64,000 nt of DNA, from assembly GCA_031761405.1 (NCBI GenBank), contig JASEVX010000011.1, forward strand, positions 24,632,174 through 24,696,173, read 5' to 3'. Source of the DNA: Serripes groenlandicus (Eukaryota; Mollusca; Bivalvia; Cardiida; Cardiidae). Positions within the stretch are counted from its first letter, which is position 1; each line of letters begins with the position of its first letter. The notes under the pieces are model-generated. The model saw nothing but the letters and a program-made list of their open reading frames with translations, did not search any database and was not told the origin of the DNA. Below are positions 22,056-31,934 of this stretch, piece after piece. The position numbers were made by a program, and so were the translations under genes.

Positions 22056-22822
22056 TTACCACGGCCGCCACATATTGTCCGATTCTTGCATTTGCCTAGC
22101 GTGGCGTATCACCGATTCGGCATTCTGTGATTCATGCATATGACGTCGTTTGGAAGCGGATATGTCATCACTGAAATCACACTTTCGCTTTTGGCTTCTG
22201 TTTTGGACTTGCGGCGATTGAGAATATACAAGTTCGGTTTTGATTCTCGGAGCAACAAAATGAGAGGAATGTTCCGATTGTAACCCGTGACCACTGTTTG
22301 AGAATTGGTTATTAATGTTAAACACTGAGTAGTTTCCATTCTCGTCATGCGATAAAGGTGAAGAACGATCACTTAGTCCACTATCAGAGTCACTAGGGGA
22401 GTGAACGCGACGCGAGATCGGCGAAACGGGATGCGCAGAGTGCATTGAGTGAACAGGACGTCCGAGATGTGACGATGTGTCCAGAGGTGGAGAACTCTGG
22501 CACGAATAGTTCTGAGCTGTTCCGAATGCGGCGGAATTCGTCGTACCACTCTGGTTTTGTGGTCCAACATTGTCTTGGTTGTACTGAGATTGAAAGCCAT
22601 GTTGAGACGACGCCATCTGGACGTGGTAGGGCGACATCATACCCTGGTAGACTGGAATCACCGGAAATTGCATCATAGTGTTGCCAAGGTAACCCAAAAG
22701 ACGAGTTTTCAGATCTGGATTTCCGCCATTGACGGTATCTAGGTAACGGGCTACCTCAGTGGCGCACTCGTTGTAACCGGCTCTGTATTTACTGACGACG
22801 TGTGGGTCAGTTGCCATGGCAG
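22056..22822 (-). CDS. HES-like gene, exon 4 (Orange domain to WRPW stop)
   Basis: The acceptor is CTCTTTTCCAG and the exon completes an Ala codon (G|CT) before GCC ATG GCA. It encodes the Orange domain, a low-complexity Ser/Gln/His-rich linker with a basic patch (QKRKCDF...SKRRHMH) and the terminal WRPW followed by TAA. A free-standing ORF starting at ATG 22817 is only part of this exon and is not a separate gene. Confidence 0.96.
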
Positions 22823-24821
22823 CTGGAAAAGAGATGGAGATAGCGTTTAGAAAAAGAATAGTGTCATGTAATTCATTAAGATATTAAAACAATGGTATTT
22901 ACCATGATAATGTGGAACGTAGCTCCCTTTTATTAAACTATTCCAGACAATTATATATCTCATACGATCACATGTTTGTGTTGTGTTTTTTTTTAACTCA
23001 ATGGCTACATGAAGTGTTATATAAACCTTTTCCCACATATAACTATTCTGCAGTGGACGAATTTGCAGACATTGACATCAAAAGTGGAAAATATCCATCT
23101 CTGAGAGTATAAATAATTATTGAATAGAGTTAAAATGTGGCAACAGAGAAATTGCTCATTATGAGCAATTTCTCTTTTTGTGACAATGTTTTCAAAATTC
23201 GTCTGCTGCAAGAGGCGTTAGAAAGCGTCGGTGTGTGGGAAAGGGTTCAAAATGCAACACTTTGGTATACTGTGAAATTCTTAATGTTAAAAAGCATAAA
23301 TTGTTTTTTTAAAACAACTTGCAAAGTAATTATTGTAAAAATATGTTTAAAATGTCGAATATTTACCTGTCATGTGTTGTCTCTGTACCAGCTTCAAATG
23401 CTTAACTGTCATTTCTAGAATGTCTGCTTTCTCTAGTTTAGAATATTGTGTACTCTGAAATATAGAATAAACAAAATATGAATTTCATGATGGGACACAA
23501 CTCTTTCTCAAATGCATACTCATTTTAATGCATCTGTAGCATACGATTTTTTGGAAACGTATACAGTATATGACAAAAGGGGGAAATTGCTCATAATTAG
23601 CTATTACAACTTTTGTAACAAAGTAGTCAACTCCTTTCGATAACTACCTTCACTAATACAGATTTTTTCTTTTCTCGTTTTAGCCAGGATGTTGTCAAAA
23701 GCCTTTTGTTTCATATTGTGTGTATATAGATAAGGAATAACAATAAGCATGTGTATATCTAAAATATGTCATTGTATTGTAATATGTCGCGTGTACATGC
23801 TAAATATGCAGATATCCCAGACTATGAATATAAATGGAAATTACGAAAATAAATAGTTGCGTAATTTACAAATAATAACAACACATAATTTACAAATACG
23901 TCGCACGAATGCTATAGTATATACTTAAATGTCATTGCCACTGTGAAGTAACTGTTAATATTTAATATCTATCAGGGACTTTGATAATCTAAATTAAGTC
24001 CCGGATTAATTATATTTTAACTTTATTTCATGGGAACTATTTTCGTTTTAATGCATGTCAATCATTTGATTAAATATTTTATCTCATAAACTGCTTCAGT
24101 TGATGTTGTATTTAAGTTTGTTTTTTTCTTCAAGAATTAAATCCTAATTCGGTTCATCATGTGTTGTACAAGAAGTTAGTGAACTGGGTTCGTCTTTTAA
24201 CAGTTAAAGGGAGATAATACTTACATCTTTATTCATAGCTTGAAGCACGAGAGATTTCAGCTGGTTTAAACAGTCGTTGATTCTCTGTCGTCGACGTTTT
24301 TCCATTAAAGGTTTATTATTCTGGAAAAGAAAAAGGAACAAATAAAAATAAACATATTTATAAGCCGACTAATAATATCTTCAATAAACAAAATATTTCA
24401 TATGTGATAGCCCTTTGCAAAACACCAATCTATCGATTATGTTATTCCGGGCCAATGTATATCGATATGATATATATCTTTGAAAATGTATTCTTGTTAC
24501 AACGTGATAAAGATATGTACTGGCGTTGAGTTTATCGCATAATGCATGAAATATTTCACATTCGATTGAATTCGCAAAATGTTGTGAACTATATATACAA
24601 ATTTCAGTTTACTTAAAAATGTAGATCTATATCCGGAAAGTTTAAATAATATATATAGTTTTTAATTCAGAGATGTGATACCAATTATTCTCCGGAATCT
24701 ATGCAGTACACTATTTACTTTGAATCAGTGAAATTTACTTAAGTCATTTAAATAATTAACTTACTCTTCTATTTGATGAAGACACTTTCTCTTGAGATTT
24801 ATCTATAGCTATTTCCTCCAT
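22056..24821 (-). CDS. HES/hairy-type bHLH-Orange transcriptional repressor, four exons
   Basis: The spliced CDS joins 24821-24765, 24320-24225, 23454-23367 and 22822-22056, giving 1008 bp and 335 residues. All three introns follow GT-AG and the reading frame runs through each junction. Residues 20-34 form the basic region ([13 protein letters not shown]), with the proline at residue 23 typical of HES rather than the glycine of HEY. Helix 1 covers about 35-49 and helix 2 about 57-75 ([16 protein letters not shown]). An Orange domain starts at KYRAGYNEC (about 92-128). A Ser/His/Gln-rich linker follows, and the protein ends in WRPW, the motif that recruits Groucho/TLE corepressors. The family binds E/N/class C boxes in the nucleus and represses targets downstream of Notch; that role is inferred from the family. 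An upstream in-frame ATG at 24842 would add seven residues. The ATG at 24821 is preferred because it has G at -3 and G at +4. The exact HES paralogue cannot be assigned. Confidence 0.96.
22823..23366 (-). other. HES-like intron 3, containing a TTAA-family MITE
   Basis: This 544-bp GT-AG intron is about 40 percent MITE (about 23022-23249). The MITE ends include TTTCCCACA and TGTGGGAAA. Confidence 0.85.
23022..23249. mobile_element. TTAA MITE within HES intron 3
   Basis: ACCTTTTCCCACATATAAC to GTGTGTGGGAAAGGGTT with core ATTGCTCATTATGAGCAAT. The flanking TTAA is mutated at both ends. Confidence 0.82.
23367..23454 (-). CDS. HES-like gene, exon 3 (helix 2)
   Basis: This exon is 88 bp and starts in phase 0 after ATTTCAG. 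It encodes [20 protein letters not shown] and the end of helix 2, and leaves one base (G) for the next exon. The donor is GTAAAT. The alternative AG two bases downstream would break the [12 protein letters not shown] frame. Confidence 0.95.
23455..24224 (-). other. HES-like intron 2
   Basis: This 770-bp GT-AG intron is AT-rich. A badly decayed TTAA-MITE-like stretch occupies about 23495-23735. Nothing else is recognised. Confidence 0.85.
23495..23735. mobile_element. Very decayed TTAA MITE in HES intron 2
   Basis: ACTCTTTCTCAAATGCATAC and GGGGGAAATTGCTCATAATTA are recognisable; the right end is gone. Confidence 0.5.
24225..24320 (-). CDS. HES-like gene, exon 2 (basic region and helix 1)
   Basis: This exon is 32 codons, phase 0 at both ends. 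The acceptor is a long pyrimidine tract ending TTCCAG and the donor is GTAAGT. It encodes the DNA-binding basic region and helix 1, from [15 protein letters not shown] through LVLQAMNKD. An intron directly after the aspartate at the end of helix 1 matches the usual HES gene structure. Confidence 0.95.
24321..24764 (-). other. HES-like intron 1
   Basis: This 444-bp AT-rich GT-AG intron contains no repeat that I recognise, unlike most of the window. Confidence 0.85.
24765..24821 (-). CDS. HES-like gene, coding exon 1
   Basis: This exon encodes 19 residues ([19 protein letters not shown]) and ends in phase 0 at a perfect donor, GTAAGT. An in-frame stop (TAG) lies further upstream, so no longer N-terminus is possible beyond the alternative ATG at 24842 (weak context, T at -3). 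Short N-termini before the basic region are normal for HES proteins. Confidence 0.88.
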
Positions 24822-24842
24822 TTCGCCCGTATATCCACACAT

Positions 24843-25250
24843 CGAGTGTATAAATGAAGAATAAAAAATCCAGTTAAGTTCAGCACGCTATGTGTTATGG
24901 GAAAATTCCAGCACAGTCAACGATAAACAACTTGTTGCACTCGGAACACGTGTGTACGCTTTGATATTTGGAAAATTAATAATACTAAATATCGTCTGCT
25001 CAACCATTTTAGTAAGGCACTGAGAATTTTCTCAATCACTCTTTCCCACGCTCACCTTCCAGCACACTCAACCAATGAAAGTGGCGTATATTCAATTAAC
25101 AAGTGTCAGAAACGATTTCATTGGTCGAACGTGTGTAGACTCCGCCCACTCATATGTCACTTACCGCTGATAACAAATGGAGCAATGTTATCGCACGCGC
25201 CTATGTTTAGATTTCAATAGGTCATTTATAGCCTACGGTATGGGAAAGAA
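24843..25250 (-). promoter_or_regulatory. Putative promoter and 5' leader of the HES-like gene
   Basis: Upstream of the start codon on the minus strand there are three matches to the CSL/Su(H) consensus YRTGRGAA: 24896-24903 (TATGGGAA on plus), 25043-25050 (CGTGGGAA on minus) and 25239-25246 (TATGGGAA on plus). There is also a CACGTG E-box at 24947-24952, a class C site CACGCG at 25194-25199, a CCAAT box on minus near 25120, another CCAAT on plus near 25072, and TATAAAT on minus at 25224-25230. HES promoters are typically Notch/CSL-activated and HES-autorepressed, and these motifs fit that. The transcription start site is not defined, so some sites may lie in the 5' UTR. Confidence 0.6.
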
Positions 25251-25539
25251 CCGCCCCATGCTAGATTATTTTCTTAACCAACAAAATGGCAATTTTCCCG
25301 TCTGAATAGAAAAATGTGCTAATACCTACTTATGTTTACAAAAATGTTATGCTAAGGACGGCTCCTTAATTATGAATTGCCTTTTGTTAAAACCCGCGAC
25401 CAGCTTTCAAGCACATATAAGTATTTATTCTTTGACCGTGGGAAACGTTTCTTTACACTTTGCATTATTGAACATTTTGTTAAATCGACTATTTCCCTTC
25501 GTAAATCTGTTTGGATATTAATCCCTATCGCATTTCTGT

Positions 25540-25790
25540 TAACCCCTCTCCCATAAACGCCATTTAAACGCATCTACAAAAGACGGCTTTGTGAAAGTAG
25601 AAATTGCTAATAAGGAAACACTTCTACTTTTTCCAAAATGTTTTCAATTAAATTCCATAATGTATAATGGATATTTATGAAATCGTCTGCTGAAGATGTT
25701 TCGCATATGAAGACGTAGCTAATATAACAAACCATTACCATTACTCTGCAGTAGACGAGTTTCGAAAACATTGTGGCAAAAGGAGACATT
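25540..25790. mobile_element. Decayed TTAA MITE upstream of HES
   Basis: TTAACCCCTCTCCCATAAACG left end; AAATCGTCTGCTGAAGATG right arm; core broken (GAAATTGCTAATAAGG). Part of a second copy follows. Confidence 0.55.
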
Positions 25791-25979
25791 AGTGATTACT
25801 CATAATGGAAAAGGGGATTGAGTGTAAAGTGTCTCGATCACGTCCTGATTACTAACACTAGTATTAACTGTTATCTCAATGTCGTTTCATTTGCACGTTT
25901 GTGACTCATGTACAGAGATACATGGTTAACATTTAATGTTTATAAATACAAAACGAAAGTAGAGTAGTATACCAAAACA

Positions 25980-26129
25980 ATGAAAAGGAAGGGGATGGTG
26001 ACGGGGATGATGGTGGTGATGATGATGAGGAGGAAGAAGAGGACGAGAAGGAAGATGATGATGATGATGCTGATGATGATGATGATGACGATGACGACGA
26101 TGGTGATGATGATATTGATGACAATGATG

Positions 26130-26183
<54 letters not shown>

Positions 26184-26240
26184 ATATTGATGACGATGAT
26201 GATGATGATGATGATGATTATGATGGTGATGATGATACAT
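25980..26240. repeat. Trinucleotide repeat block (GAT)n/(GCT)n
   Basis: Interrupted GAT/GAC repeats flank about 14 uninterrupted CTG units (about 26131-26174). All frames give only low-complexity peptides. It lies about 0.7 kb upstream of the HES promoter region. Confidence 0.9.
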
Positions 26241-26578
26241 GTGTCCTTATTTCATATCTCACGATAAACAAATCTGCTCATTTTGTTATTTGGTTTTCAA
26301 AAGCCCCGTCTGTTTCAGATACATTCAAATTGAAACCTATAAAGGAGGATCGAAACCTGGACAAACCTTTAGCTTTTTGTTCAATTTGATCTCGATCAAC
26401 ACGTACAATCCATTCATTGATCTATGGTCCAAAACCTAAGATAAACCTGAGAATGAATCCATCAATAACTCCAACATAAATCAAGACAACAGATACCATT
26501 CCGAAGTCTTAAGGTCAGCTCATCAAATACTGATGATAGAATAAACAATGTCTGTCATGTGGAAATGGCTCATATATA

Positions 26579-26843
26579 TGAGCAGTTCCACGAGAAAATC
26601 CAACTTTACGGACTATGCGTAATGTATCGATCCGGATCAGACTAAGCTTGCCTCGCAGGCTAACCCGGGCAGACAATTTGCCCCTCGTGTGGATTTTCTG
26701 TTTCAGGAATCATTACTCTACACCTCTATCCCCCCCTGAGATGGAATGGGTCGGCCCGGATTAGCCTGCTCGGACTGCGCAGGCTGATCAGAGTCGATAC
26801 AATACACTGTGTCAATTCTATTATTTTTTTCGTGAACGGCTCA
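26579..26843. mobile_element. AGCCGTCCC-type MITE flanked by TA
   Basis: The ends are TGAGCAGTTCCACGAG and CGTGAACGGCTCA, within TATATG...CATATG flanks. It is followed directly by a GT run and a G homopolymer. Confidence 0.8.
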
Positions 26844-26849
26844 TATGTG

Positions 26850-26881
26850 TGTGTGTGGGGGGGGGGGGGGGGGGGGGGGGG
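26850..26881. repeat. GT run and G homopolymer (~25 G)
   Basis: A short GT repeat runs into about 25 consecutive G. The length is unreliable in sequencing. Confidence 0.95.
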
Positions 26882-26989
26882 CGGGGAATTTCAAACAGAT
26901 ATATCTTTTTGCCTGACACAGGCCGTTTTCCTACTAAAAAAGGCTGATATTTACTTGGGTACCTGTCCTGAAAAGCTAATTTAACCATC

Positions 26990-27180
26990 CATTTCCCACA
27001 TACAGCAAAAATTGCAACAGATAAATAATGGAAATATCTAGGAAAAATAAGTAAACACTAAATAGCTATTTTGTTAAGTTGAAAACAAGTACAAAGTCAT
27101 TATCATCGTTAAACACCCTTTGTCCACAATGTTTCAAAAGTCGTTTGCTGCATGTGCGTCACAAGTCGTCTGCATAAGGC
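26990..27180. mobile_element. Decayed TTAA MITE
   Basis: CATTTCCCACATACAGC left end and AAAAGTCGTTTGCTGCATG right arm remain; the hairpin core is lost. Confidence 0.5.
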
Positions 27181-27212
27181 ATCGGTCTAGATCAGAGAAT
27201 TTTTTTCATGTT

Positions 27213-27443
27213 AAACCCTTTCCCTCATATAGAAGCTTTTTGACGCCTCTGAAACAGACGACTTTTGAAAACATTGTGGCAAAAGAAGAAATTGCTCATG
27301 ATGAGCAATTTCTCCTTTTGCCACAATGTTGTCCATTTTTAGTCATTGGGGGTTATCCATTTAATTAAAGAGATTTTCCATTGTTTGACAAAATATGGTC
27401 AAAGTCGTCTCCCGCAGATTCATTGTATGTGGGAAAGGGATAA
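27213..27443. mobile_element. TTAA MITE
   Basis: TTAAACCCTTTCCCTCAT to GTGGGAAAGGGATAAA with core ATTGCTCATGATGAGCAAT. Confidence 0.85.
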
Positions 27444-27465
27444 ACATCATTAATTGATTCTCTTA

Positions 27466-27600
27466 CCCTATGTCGTAGGTACTCATATGAGTTGTCTCAA
27501 TGAGACGATTCTTTTTGAGTACCCACAGCATAGGGTTTGGTTGGATAATAAGAGAGATATTGTGTGAAAATGAGCTGAATAACCCTCCATATCTTGACCC
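27466..27600. mobile_element. Hairpin repeat, second copy
   Basis: ACCCTATGTCGTAGGTACTC pairs with GAGTACCCACAGCATAGGGT around TGTCTCAATGAGACGA. The downstream text GATAATAAGAGAGATATTG matches the first copy. Confidence 0.75.
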
Positions 27601-27605
27601 CCCCT

Positions 27606-27837
27606 TTAACCCTTTCCTTCATACAACAATTCTGCAGCAGACGACTTTAAACATATTTTGTCAAAAAGTAGGAAACCTCTATAATTGAATGGATAACCTA
27701 TGACTAAAAAAGTAGAAAACATTGTGGCAAAAGGAGAAATTGCTCGTTTTGAGCAATTTCTTCTTTTGTCACTATGTTTTCAAAAAGCCGTCTGCTGCTG
27801 AGGCGTAAGAAAGCGTCTATATGAGGGAAAGGGTTAA
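27606..27837. mobile_element. TTAA MITE
   Basis: TTAACCCTTTCCTTCATAC to ATGAGGGAAAGGGTTAA, core ATTGCTC-GTTTT-GAGCAAT. Confidence 0.88.
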
Positions 27838-27989
27838 ACGTTCCTTCATGTTCAAAAATTTAAATATTAATTCGAGTAGTTTCGTCCTTTTCCAGCAAAG
27901 TTTTGTTTTAAATGTCGTCTGTTTCGGGTAAGGTTTAATCGCTTCAATACAGATTGAGACGCTCGACACAATAGGCCCAACTTCGATGT

Positions 27990-28183
27990 AGTTTTTCCCC
28001 CACATACAATAAATCTCAAGTACACGGCTTTGATGTAATCTTGAAATAAGTGTGGAAAACCTCTTTATATATATAAAAAAAATAGTTTGGGTATTCAGTT
28101 GTAAATAATTCTTCCTTTTGTCACAATGTTTTCAAACGTCGTCTGCTGCAAAGCCGTCAGAAAGCGTCTGTATGTGGGAAATG
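27990..28183. mobile_element. Decayed TTAA MITE
   Basis: TTTCCCCCACATACAATAAA left and GTCTGTATGTGGGAAATG right; core deleted. Confidence 0.6.
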
Positions 28184-28254
28184 ATCAATAAATGGAAGCT
28201 AGGATCATGTTGCACACTTCAATAGTTGAATACTTTATTTCATTGGGGTTTTGT

Positions 28255-28455
28255 AAAAAACGTTTTCAACAGAATTTCAGTTATATCACGGCGCCAGTTC
28301 ACTCATTCTCGGTCCCTGGGTAAACAAACGAGTGTACTAGGCTGGGTAATGTGCCATGTCCAAGGGCTGCTCTACGGTCACCGCACCAACGTTGGATCGA
28401 ACACGTCACACCAGGTCCATCATCCCCGATGCTAACCACTCGACCACGTTGGATT
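28255..28455 (-). mobile_element. tRNA-derived SINE
   Basis: On minus: a tRNA-like head near 28450 (GTGGTCGAGTGGTTAGCATC), then CGCCGTGATATAACTG and AAACG. The tail is lost. Confidence 0.7.
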
Positions 28456-28461
28456 CCCTCA

Positions 28462-28607
28462 AATAGTTGCCACCAATGGGCTAATAGTCTATGTGGAAAA
28501 GCAGCCTGTTGCTTGGAAAGAAAGTTGTGTGTAGTACTGGTGTGAGAAAGCAAGGAAACTGGTCACCGTGATATGACTGAATTTTTTTTTGAAAACGGCG
28601 TTAAACC

Positions 28608-28640
<33 letters not shown>

Positions 28641-28642
28641 TA
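28462..28642 (+). mobile_element. SINE 3' part with CAAT tail
   Basis: TACTGGTGTGAGAAAGCAAG, CCGTGATATGACTG and GGCGTTAAACCCC precede nine CAAT units. It lies head-to-head with the preceding SINE. Confidence 0.8.
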
Positions 28643-28794
28643 GTTGAATATAGGTAATGTCAAGTTCTTGTCACAGCCGTTCTAAATGGGTTTTCCATGA
28701 TTCGTGTACGACGAGACCGTTAACTTGGAAGATCTGGATCGAACTGCATGGATCATAAGATCTGAATGAGGATCTTTGCACTAAGTTAATCGTA

Positions 28795-29024
28795 TTAACC
28801 CTTTCCCACATACGGACGCTTTTTTGACGCCTTAGAGCAGACGACATTTTGAACACATCGTGACAAACAGAGAAATTGCTCTATTTTAGAAATTTCTCCT
28901 TTTGCCACAATGTGTTTCAACGAAATTATATAATTATACTTTCATATATAGAGATTCACCATAGTTTTGCCAAGATGTTTTCATAGTCGTCTGCTGCAGA
29001 TTGTTTGTATGTGGGAAAATGTAT
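28795..29024. mobile_element. TTAA MITE
   Basis: TTAACCCTTTCCCACATACG left end; core ATTGCTCTATTTTAGAAATT is imperfect; right end ATGTGGGAAAATG. Confidence 0.8.
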
Positions 29025-29034
29025 AAGGAGACTC

Positions 29035-29262
29035 TTAACCCTTTCCCTCATACGACAATTCTGCAGCAGACGAATTTGAACGTATTTTGCCAAAACATAG
29101 AAAAACCATAATTGAATGGTTAACCTATGACAAAAAGAGGAAAACATTGTGACAAAAGGAGAAATTGCACGTTTTGTGCAATTTCTTCTTTTGTCACTAT
29201 GTTTTCGAAAAGCCGTCTGCTGCAGAGGCGTCAGAACGCGTCTATATGAGGGAAAGGGTTAA
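29035..29262. mobile_element. TTAA MITE
   Basis: TTAACCCTTTCCCTCATACG to ATGAGGGAAAGGGTTAA with core ATTGCAC-GTTTT-GTGCAAT. Confidence 0.9.
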
Positions 29263-29272
29263 ATAAGCTGAT

Positions 29273-29682
29273 TTAACCCTCTCCCCCATACAACAATAAT
29301 GGGCTTAGTCTATGTGGAAAAGCAGCCAGTTGCTTGGGAAGATTGCTGTGTGGAGTACTGGTGTAAGAACACCAGGAAATGTATGAGTAGGTGAACTGGC
29401 CGCCGTGATATAACTGAAAAAATGTTAAAAATGGCGTTAAACTCCAATCAATCAATCAATCAATCATACAACTATACAGCGGCAGACGAATTTGAAAACA
29501 TCTAGAAAAAAATGTATGGTAAATCTCTGAAAATGAAAGTACAATAATTGTTTAGAGTTGAAATCATGGTGACAAAAGGAGAAATTGCTCGTTTAGAGCA
29601 ATTTCTTCTTTTGTTGCCATGTTTTTAAAAAGCCGTCTGCAGCAAAGGCGTCTGAACGCGTCTATATGAGGGGAAGGGATAA
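29273..29682. mobile_element. TTAA MITE carrying a SINE insertion
   Basis: TTAACCCTCTCCCCCATACA is followed by a SINE and then resumes CATACAACTATACAGCGGC. The right end is ATGAGGGGAAGGGATAA and the core is ATTGCTC-GTTTA-GAGCAAT. Confidence 0.82.
29300..29466 (+). mobile_element. SINE 3' part inserted in a TTAA MITE
   Basis: The GGGCTTAGTCTATGTGG start is 5'-truncated. The CAAT tail is followed by a repeat of CATACAAC, which also precedes the SINE and is a likely target site duplication. Confidence 0.82.
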
Positions 29683-30296
29683 GTTCGCTTATGGAAGAGA
29701 GAGATAGTGAGTTTTAATGTCAAGGTCACTTGAAAGAGGAATAAAACTGTCGTGGCTTATCAAACGGTTACCAGTACATAGCTGATAAGCCCCCCATAAA
29801 CACATGCATGTTTCAGTACGTCACGCACGCACAGTGCAATCATTGATGACATAGTGCATGTTGGTATGTCCAATATGCATTCAATTACGCCTTCGCGAGT
29901 TTTATTTTGTCATGGGAAAGATTTCAATCCCGACAGTTAAAACTAGACGTCTCCCACGCGTTTGATCCTCTTCCTCCCGAATATAAACGATATTATTACC
30001 CTTTTCCACAAACCAGGGACATTTAAATACAATTATATGTCTCTGCATAAACTGACGCATTTATAGAAGACGACTTTTGCCGCAAACTTTTTAACTTTAT
30101 TTATTAAATTATAATTTCATTTCAAAGTGTGTCCCCCTGTATTACCTAGATGTTGTCTGATGAAGATTATATGTATGTGACAAAATCACTGCTTTTCAAG
30201 AGGTGTTTAATACATTGTCTTGATTTCAAATTTAGTACTCCAGATTCAAAAAGCCTTCTTAAAAGACAGACTCTAGTGTAATCATTACAGGTATTT

Positions 30297-30500
30297 TAAC
30301 CTTTCCCACATACAAAAAAATCTGCAGAAGACGACTTTGAATATCTCTGTAGAAAATAGTTTAATAAATGAAAAGAGTTGAAAAAGTAGCAAAAGGTGAA
30401 AGTGCTCATTTTGAGCAATTTCTCCTCTTGTCACACTGTTTTCATTTGTCGTCTGCTGCAGTTGCGTAAGAATGCGTCTACAAGTGGGAAAAGGGTAACA
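30297..30500. mobile_element. TTAA MITE, short
   Basis: TTTAACCTTTCCCACATAC to AGTGGGAAAAGGGTAA; core GTGCTCATTTTGAGCAAT. Confidence 0.78.
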
Positions 30501-31300
30501 AATAGAAGCTGCTTTGCATAAGTTTCTTGAAACTTTCGTTGGATAATCGACGAAAAAAGGTGTTCGCAGACCCCGGATCAAATGTCTAAAACTATAAATA
30601 TATCATATCGAGTAATCTGTTGAATTATGGTTGCGCGTTTCTTTATATCGTAGCACGCGAATTTTGATTCTTACCGAACAGAACAGAACGTTCATTTTGA
30701 CGTAAACAAAGTACAAAGTCATTGACAAACATAAATACAAAATATACAGAAACGTGGGTTTGAAATGGGGAAAATGAAAAAGAATAGAAAAGGTAACACA
30801 CAATCAATTGAATGAAAATGTGTAGCGGAAGATCTTTTCCGAAAAAGAGGCTGAACTTGAAAAAAACCTAATATTTTAGTATTTGTAATCTACTTTCTAA
30901 ATTTTAACAAGAATGGCTTTTTCTTTGACAATTGTTTGGTTTTCTGATTTCTGATTTCAGCAATTCAATACATTTTTGCATGGAAGGGTGTTTACCACAA
31001 CTTTCCGTACTGGTTTAAAATTGTCTTCCTAGATTGTGGCATTTTCCTTTCGATATTTTCGATTTAAAAATCCTACATTAAAGGCATATCAGATGCGGCG
31101 TTTCTAACAAACTGATTTAAAGATAAAGAAGAAAACCAGAAGAAAAACAGATTTATCAACGTAAAACATTTAAGTCTTCTATTTCCTGCATCGCACATTT
31201 CCTGTCCGTCACTTCAAAGGGCCCCGTCTCGCGTGCAATATGGGACCCCTCTTTATCCCTAAATCCATCAAGTGGTCATCTAATTGCCATCAGGTTGTCC
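30500..31300. other. No gene seen up to the gap
   Basis: AT-rich sequence; the short ORFs have no family features. The assembly gap follows. Confidence 0.55.
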
Positions 31301-31500
31301 NNNNNNNNNNNNNNNNNNNNNNNNNNNNNNNNNNNNNNNNNNNNNNNNNNNNNNNNNNNNNNNNNNNNNNNNNNNNNNNNNNNNNNNNNNNNNNNNNNNN
31401 NNNNNNNNNNNNNNNNNNNNNNNNNNNNNNNNNNNNNNNNNNNNNNNNNNNNNNNNNNNNNNNNNNNNNNNNNNNNNNNNNNNNNNNNNNNNNNNNNNNN
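31301..31500. other. Assembly gap (200 N)
   Basis: The gap is exactly 200 N. It ends inside a TTAA MITE whose right half continues at 31501, so a misassembly across this repeat is plausible. ORFs that run through the N are artefacts. Confidence 1.
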
Positions 31501-31592
31501 AAAGAAGAAAACATTGTGACAAAAAGGAGAAATTGCACGTTTTGTGCAATTTCTTCTTTTGTCACTATGTTTTCAAAAAGCCGTCTGATATT
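31501..31592. mobile_element. Partial TTAA MITE next to the gap
   Basis: The core ATTGCAC-GTTTT-GTGCAAT and part of the right arm AAAAAGCCGTCTG are present. Confidence 0.75.
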
Positions 31593-31665
31593 GTTATAAA
31601 AGGAAATAATGCTCAACATGTGTCTCAAAAAGAGCACTATCTCTGTTTCTAACACTTTTGACATA

Positions 31666-31928
31666 TGAGCTGTTCCACGGGAAAACCAACATTATGGACT
31701 CTGCGTGATGTATCGACCCCAGATCAGCCTGCGTAGTTCACGCAGGCTAATCCGGGCCGACACATTTCGTCTCAGGGGGATAGAGGTATAGAGTAATGAT
31801 TCCCGGACCAGAAAATCCATAGGAAGCGAAAGTGTCTGTCCGGGTAAGCCTGCGCGGCATGCTTAGGTTGATCCGGGTCGATACTTTACGCAGAGACCAC
31901 AATGTTGGTTTTCTCGCGGGAAGGCTCA
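31666..31928. mobile_element. AGCCGTCCC-type MITE
   Basis: The ends TGAGCTGTTCCACGGG and CGCGGGAAGGCTCA are flanked by ACATA and TATGT. Its orientation is opposite to the copy at 330. Confidence 0.8.
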
Positions 31929-31934
31929 TATGTC

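Noticed and set aside
22109..22742. Other-frame ORFs across HES exon 4
   Set aside because: Shadows of the real exon.
25926..26267. ORFs rich in His/Gln, Ser or Met/Leu
   Set aside because: Translations of the GAT/GCT simple repeat; all frames are open only because the repeat lacks stops.
31240..31664. ORFs of about 120 codons
   Set aside because: They run through the 200-N gap.
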